A stretch of DNA of 64,000 bases, from assembly GCA_027382625.1 (NCBI GenBank), contig JAJKFJ010022513.1, positions 92,618 to 156,617 of the forward strand, written 5' to 3'. Every line of letters starts with the position of its first letter. Within the stretch, counting starts at the first letter, position 1. Source of the DNA: Tetmemena sp. SeJ-2015 (Eukaryota; Ciliophora; Spirotrichea; Sporadotrichida; Oxytrichidae). This document shows, piece by piece, positions 60,320 to 64,000 of the stretch. The notes beneath the pieces are model-generated. The model saw only the letters and a program-made list of their open reading frames with translations, ran no database searches and had not been told where the DNA came from. Both the position numbers and the translations under genes were made by a program.

Positions 60320-62727
60320 TCATTTTAAAATGGGATATATCCATTCTTTAAAGTTATATAATGAAATTTTGGCTACTGAGTCTCTAAATATAACTTGCGA
60401 CGTTGGATTTCCCTCTTGGGGCTTTGTCTACTTAGTATCTTGCAGTCCTTTCTTGAATTGATTGCCACCTGTAAAGCTAAGAGCAAGCGCCTTCCTGACT
60501 TAATACTCCTGCTCTTGCTTCTCAATTGAGATAATCTTTGCCTTCTATCTTTTGACAAAGGGATACTTCTTCACTATCTCACCAAGTGTAGCCCTGAAAT
60601 CCTATTCTTATCTATTCACAAGGATGTTTCGCATATCGCTCTTTAACTCATTAAGAGTTTCTTTACTCTAAGCTTGTCTATCTCTCTCCAACTCTTTTGC
60701 TATCTGCTATAATTTAGCAATCTTCAAGCTCTTATTCTAAATGAAAAGAAAAATAAATCAACACTTAGATATCGATTCTCAGCATTGAAAAGGAGCGCCT
60801 TGTATCCTCCATCATTGGTTTTGGCTTTCTTTTGAAACTCTGACACTTTGACACAAATCAACTCTCCAGCCTAGCTTTCGCAAATGACTGTGCAGAGTGC
60901 ATCATCTTTGCGCAGAAACTCCCACTCTCCAAATATTTAGCCACTGCCTAGCCTACACACTTCTTTTTGCAGAGTTAGCTAGCATTTTATAAAAGGTAAT
61001 CTAATTTGGTTATTAGCTTTTGCTGATGTCGCATCTGCTTGGAGCTGGTAAACTCTGTGATCTTGTAGGGATCTAGGATTCTGCCTCCAGAAGTGGATGC
61101 TGAGTACCCCGACTGTTCCTTATCCTTTTTATCTGAGCCTTAGTTAGAGTTAGTTGCATTAGTCTACTTCTTCTTTTGAATAATGTTGTATACAAAATCC
61201 TCCTTCTCTGAAACCTAGTCCTGCTTTTGCATTGACCTGAATTCTCCTGACTTCACAAAGTAGAGTCACTAAAACTTATTAAAAATGATAATTAAAGTAG
61301 ACATAGTTAAGAGGCTCACCCTCTCTGCAATAATTTTAGTGAAATAGTTTAAACTAAGATTTTAATGAGCATATAACTTGATTACGAACTGTCTTCATAG
61401 TCTCCACTGAGTGAAGTAGAAACTTAGTAAGTGAGTTCTTTGTCCAGCCCTGGAAGAAAGGAATACCCTTCAGGAATTCAATATTGTCGTTAAGTGCCTT
61501 CTGCATTCCCTTAGAGATAGCTTGGTTGAAAGACTACTTGTTCAAGGATGCCAGATAACAATCAGTAAGGCAGAGGATAGTCGCTGACCTGGGTTTGTTT
61601 TAGATGAGAGCGAGCTCGCCGAAGGACTGACCTGATTTCAGCTAAGAGACCTCTTCAAATACACTCTTGTAAGTGTTGGTAGGTGAGTAGAGGTACAGCT
61701 TCTCTTGGTAGGAGAAAAGTTAAAGCCCCTGACTATTTTGAACTATCTTCCCTGCTTTAATAGAAGGCTTAAATCAAATAAGAATATTATTTCAAGTTAG
61801 AAATGTAAGCAAAGAAATCATAGAAATTCTTCTTTATATTTTAGCTACTTAGTGAGAAGAGATAATCTGTGTCGAGGGTCTGAAGCTTGCTTCTAAAATG
61901 GATGCGGATGATGGCTGCTGCTACTTTGAGAAAACTATCTCTGGCTCTCAATAACTTAAAAATTAGAAGAAATTCACACTTCATATAAACTTGAATGTTG
62001 GTAGAATATCGGTGCGAGGAAATATTCTTGCTACTAAGCAGATCATTCTAGCTGAATGCCTAGGTTTCTATGACTGATTAGCTAGGATTCAATTCGAGCA
62101 CAGGCGAAGGTATCTCAGTCGAGAACATGTTAGAAGTTGATGCACCTTTCTAAACCATTACATAATAAGTAGCAATTTAAACAACACTTTAATTTAGGTA
62201 TAGACGTCAATCCTTACATTGGGGTTGTTTAACCTCTGAGAGATATGACTCTAGGGATTGATATTGCTCGGAATTGGGGAGCTGACTTTCTACAAAGCAT
62301 AATAAATAATAGTAAATGAAAGTTTTAAGCACTGTTGGGAGTCTTCAAAGCCTCCATTGCATAATTATCGTACACATTCGTCAACTCAGCCTGCTTCTTG
62401 GCCGGAAGCATCACAGAGAGCTCTCCTCTTATCACTAAGTTTAATTTTATCCGTGTGTGAATAAATATAATGACTAAGTAGTACTTGTCTCCCTGGGATC
62501 CATACTCAAAGACAGCTTCATCCTTGGGAATAAATTCAAAGTGAAGCGCCTTGGTTATTTCTAACTGCTCAGTCTCTCCCTTGTCTTTAAAGAATACCTG
62601 CGTTAGCTTCATCAGCTGAGATATGTCTTCTGAAAATAAATATACATTCTCATTCAAGACTATTAATCACATTATTGTGAGTGTCTTCATCTGAGCGCTC
62701 AAGTTCATCGCGTTGTAAACTCTTCAT
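60320..62727 (-). CDS. protein with tandem cyclic-nucleotide-binding domains and C-terminal coiled coil
   Basis: ATG at 62727 (MKSLQRDELERSDEDTHNNV), TGA at 60322-60320. The first CNB domain has ALHFEFIPKDEAVFEYGSQG, DKYYLVIRGELSVMLP and FGELALIQNKPRSATI (the cyclic-nucleotide phosphate-binding cassette, FGE-LAL-x-PRSA-T, about 61630). The next has GIPFFQGWTKNSLTKFLLHS, RNQVICREGEPLNYVYFVKS, then FGEWEFLRKDDALCTVICES (FGE kept, Arg of the cassette not conserved). The C-terminus is helical: KSLKIAKLQQIAKELERDRQ. Residues R-S-A-T support nucleotide binding in the first cassette only. No kinase or channel domain is seen; a ciliate PKA-regulatory-like or structural cilium protein is possible. Six IESs are placed, and one probable intron (62150-62217). 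A one-base break near 62660 remains. Confidence 0.8.
60734..60779 (-). other. IES, pointer AGAAT, 41 bp
   Basis: Removal joins YKALLFNAEN to KSLKIAKLQQIAKELER in frame. Confidence 0.75.
60975..61018 (-). other. IES, pointer AGCTAA, 38 bp
   Basis: Removal joins KQMRHQQKL to TLQKEVCRLGSGQIFGEW, restoring the approach to the second FGE cassette. Confidence 0.8.
61257..61301 (-). other. IES, pointer TCTACTTT, 37 bp
   Basis: Exact 8-bp repeat. Removal joins EGEPLNYVYF to VKSGEFRSMQKQDQ, the expected CNB strand; 37 bp is not a multiple of 3. Confidence 0.85.
61327..61371 (-). other. IES, pointer TGC, 42 bp
   Basis: Removal gives TVRNQVICREGEPLNYVY, as in other CNB proteins (RNQVIYREGE type). An overlapping GT-AG option gives RNQREGE and loses a strand. 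Confidence 0.7.
62150..62217 (-). other. probable GT-AG intron, 68 nt (or IES with ATGTAA)
   Basis: Donor GTAAGG and acceptor TTTAG join ISQRLNNPN to KGASTSNMFSTEI. ATGTAA repeats 56 bp apart would also keep the frame, so intron and IES cannot be told apart here. Confidence 0.5.
62295..62331 (-). other. IES, pointer TGCTT, 32 bp
   Basis: Removal joins AMEALKTPNSAL to QKVSSPIPSNINPQSH in frame. Confidence 0.7.
62434..62479 (-). other. IES, pointer ACTTAGT, 39 bp
   Basis: Exact 7-bp repeat. Removal gives GSQGDKYYLVIRGELSVMLP, the CNB beta-strand; the retained reading inserts 13 residues into that strand. No GT-AG pair fits. Confidence 0.85.
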
Positions 62728-63181
62728 AATTTCCTACGCTACTATGAAATTGAATAATAAAGTGTACCTGAAAATTTAAACCATTATACATATATTTTGA
62801 TTTAAAGCTAATGATTTAAATTGAACTCATTTCCAAGAAGATTCTAGAGCAGAATCTAGGAAGCCATTAGAAGAAGAGTATATGCTTAAAATTAAGTGAG
62901 ATAGATAATTTACTAATTCACTCCTTTAATTTATTTTCTTAAATTAATCTCAGCGTAGTTAGCTCTCTAACTTGTTATAAATAGAATAACCTAACCCTCA
63001 AAATCATTATCACAATTACAATATAAATCTAATAAAAATATCATTTACTCCTTTCTTCTTACTTTTATCGTGTGGTATTTGAAAAAATATTGTTGATGAG
63101 CGTTCTTTTTAAAACTGAGAGGAAAGATAGTATAAATAGGGATTCGCTCGTTATAATTTGCTTGTTCTTTAAATACAAAAT
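62728..63181. promoter_or_regulatory. divergent intergenic region, CNB gene / NEK gene
   Basis: AT-rich 450 bp between two divergently oriented start codons; it should contain both upstream regions. No specific element is identified beyond A/T runs. Confidence 0.3.
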
Positions 63182-64000
63182 ATGATAACAGACTTTTGCT
63201 TCCTTAAAAAGTTAGGTAAGTCAACTCAACCTCCTTTCTAAGATTTATATTCTATGGCACATGACTTCTCTGACCAATCATTCTTATCAGGCGAGGGTGC
63301 TTTCAGCTGCGTGTACTTGGTGAAAAGAATCTCAGATGGACAGCTTTACGCCCTTAAAAAAGTAAGTTAAACCTAGAAACTACTGATTATTCAAGGAGTA
63401 AAATTATTCAGAAAATTATAATATATAGGCAAATCAGTTAAAAGTTTTTGCTGTATTTGTAGCAATACTTATCCGGGTGAGCCTCAGTAATTCAAAGTGA
63501 TTGATAATTTCTGTTAAAGGTGAAGATGCTAACACTGTCAGAAAAAGAGAAACAAAATGCTCTCAATGAAGTCAGATTAATCGCTTCTATTAAGTAAGTA
63601 GGCTTCACTTCACTGAGTTTAATCCAATCTTGGTTGATTTGCGAGGTTTTATCTAACTGAGTAACTTTAGTCATCCCAATGTGATTGCTTACAAAGAATC
63701 ATTCCTAGATGAGTCAACTTCGACCCTATGTGTGGTCATGGAATATGCTGATGGGGGAGATCTAATGGGGAAAATTAACGATCACCTCAAGAGAAGCTCT
63801 AATTTCCGGGAGAGCGAGGTGTGGAGCTACTTAGCTCAAATTCTGATGAGGTTTTAAAAAAACCCCCATGACTAATAAGGGTTTTCCACAGAGACATTAA
63901 GTGTGCGAACATCTTCCTAAGTTCAAAAGGGAGATAAAACTTGGAGATTTCAATGTTTCTAAAGTAGTGAAACAAGGCATGCTTTACACATAAACGGTAC
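63182..64000 (+). CDS. NIMA-related (NEK) protein kinase, N-terminal part
   Basis: ATG at 63182: MITDFCFLKKLG, intron, EGAFSCVYLVKRISDGQLYA (Gly loop), LKK (VAIK Lys), intron, VKMLTLSEKEKQNALNEVRL (helix C Glu), intron, NHPNVIAYKESFLDE, VVMEYADGGDLMGKINDHLK, HRDIKCANIFLS (catalytic loop), LGDFNVSKVVKQGMLYTQT. MEYADGGDL and HRDIKxANIFL are NEK hallmarks. TAA codes Gln in TQT. Introns: 63216-63290, 63362-63519, 63594-63670, all GT-AG. Near 63855-63890 the frame shifts and the GLKALHD-type helix before HRD is degraded. A further one-base shift lies near 63925, and one at the last codon. These could be micro-IESs, errors or a decaying gene. The gene runs off the window. Confidence 0.75.
63216..63290 (+). 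other. GT-AG intron 1 of the NEK gene, 75 nt
   Basis: Donor GTAAGT, acceptor TATCAG. Removal builds the glycine loop KKLGEGAFSCVYLV. Confidence 0.8.
63362..63519 (+). other. GT-AG intron 2 of the NEK gene, 158 nt
   Basis: Donor GTAAGT, acceptor TTAAAG. Joins QLYALKK to VKMLTLSEKEK. It is longer than the other introns and could hold an additional IES. Confidence 0.75.
63594..63670 (+). other. GT-AG intron 3 of the NEK gene, 77 nt
   Basis: Donor GTAAGT, acceptor CTTTAG. Joins RLIASI to NHPNVIAYKESF through a split AAT codon. Confidence 0.8.

Noticed and set aside
60156..60461. Plus-strand 101-codon frame
   Set aside because: Mostly antisense of the 3' end of the cyclic-nucleotide-binding gene; Leu/Ser-rich without motifs.
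61257..61371. Treating all short inserts as ordinary introns
   Set aside because: Most lack GT-AG ends at positions that restore the protein, while direct repeats at both ends do so exactly; true GT-AG introns are kept separate.
1..64000. CRISPR arrays, rRNA genes, prokaryotic operons
   Set aside because: No regularly spaced repeats, no rRNA signature and eukaryotic GT-AG introns; nothing supports these.

Overview
The window looks like micronuclear (germline) DNA of a spirotrich-type ciliate (the Oxytricha/Stylonychia kind is my best guess; the species is not determined). Three things in the sequence support this. (1) TAA and TAG fall at conserved glutamine positions and only TGA ends the readable frames. 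Examples are a ubiquitin start ATG-TAG-ATT read MQIF at 3941, SIMGQTYKNW in a glycosyltransferase and the TQT of a NEK activation segment. (2) Coding frames are repeatedly broken by short AT-rich pieces flanked by 3-8 bp direct repeats. Removing the piece plus one repeat copy restores the frame and the expected protein. These are IESs with pointers, and I place about 30. (3) There is no gene-sized chromosome structure and no telomeric repeat; foldback transposon-like elements lie between and inside coding segments.

Layout. 0.2-3.8 kb: a minus-strand gene in many short coding blocks. 3.9-4.3 and 7.8-8.1 kb: two loci where a ubiquitin start on the plus strand faces a ubiquitin middle part on the minus strand, the pattern of an inverted (scrambled) germline gene. 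5.7-6.4 kb: plus-strand coding blocks. 9.4-38.2 kb: a low-GC region built from four or five diverged units of roughly 4-5 kb that share the same four protein motifs in the same order. They are interrupted in individual units by a zinc-finger/kinase gene (11.2-12.4 kb), a GC-rich ORF (16.6-16.9 kb), a ~115 bp repeat (17.2 kb) and two palindromic elements (31.0-31.6 and 34.0-34.8 kb). Isolated coding blocks occur at 23.2-24.7 kb.

38.1-42.6 kb: K/Q/S/N-rich coding on the minus strand, then coding on the plus strand. 43.0-44.95 kb: a secreted family-2 glycosyltransferase (minus). 45.05-45.34 kb: a small minus-strand gene. 45.4-49.9 kb: a large ciliate multi-pass membrane protein (plus), whose coding sequence is split by a 994 bp palindromic TA-flanked element. 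50.0-50.4 kb: an EF-hand protein. 50.8-55.4 kb: one long minus-strand gene with a TFIIS-N domain, an RVxF-like motif, a CCCH zinc finger and a Met/Asn-rich tail, the domain order of PNUTS (PP1 regulatory subunit 10). 55.6-58.6 kb: a coiled-coil protein. 59.0-60.1 kb: an unknown protein. 60.3-62.7 kb: a protein with cyclic-nucleotide-binding domains. 63.2 kb to the end: a NEK kinase running off the window.

Most genes stand alone, as expected where each somatic gene becomes its own minichromosome. EF-hand, cyclic-nucleotide-binding and NEK proteins are typical signalling components, but nothing here shows that neighbours work together. The most unusual aspect is the set of very short candidate IESs (4-20 bp), together with the foldback element inside a coding sequence. 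All translations were done by eye with TAA/TAG=Q; exact ends of multi-block genes are approximate unless a codon position is stated.
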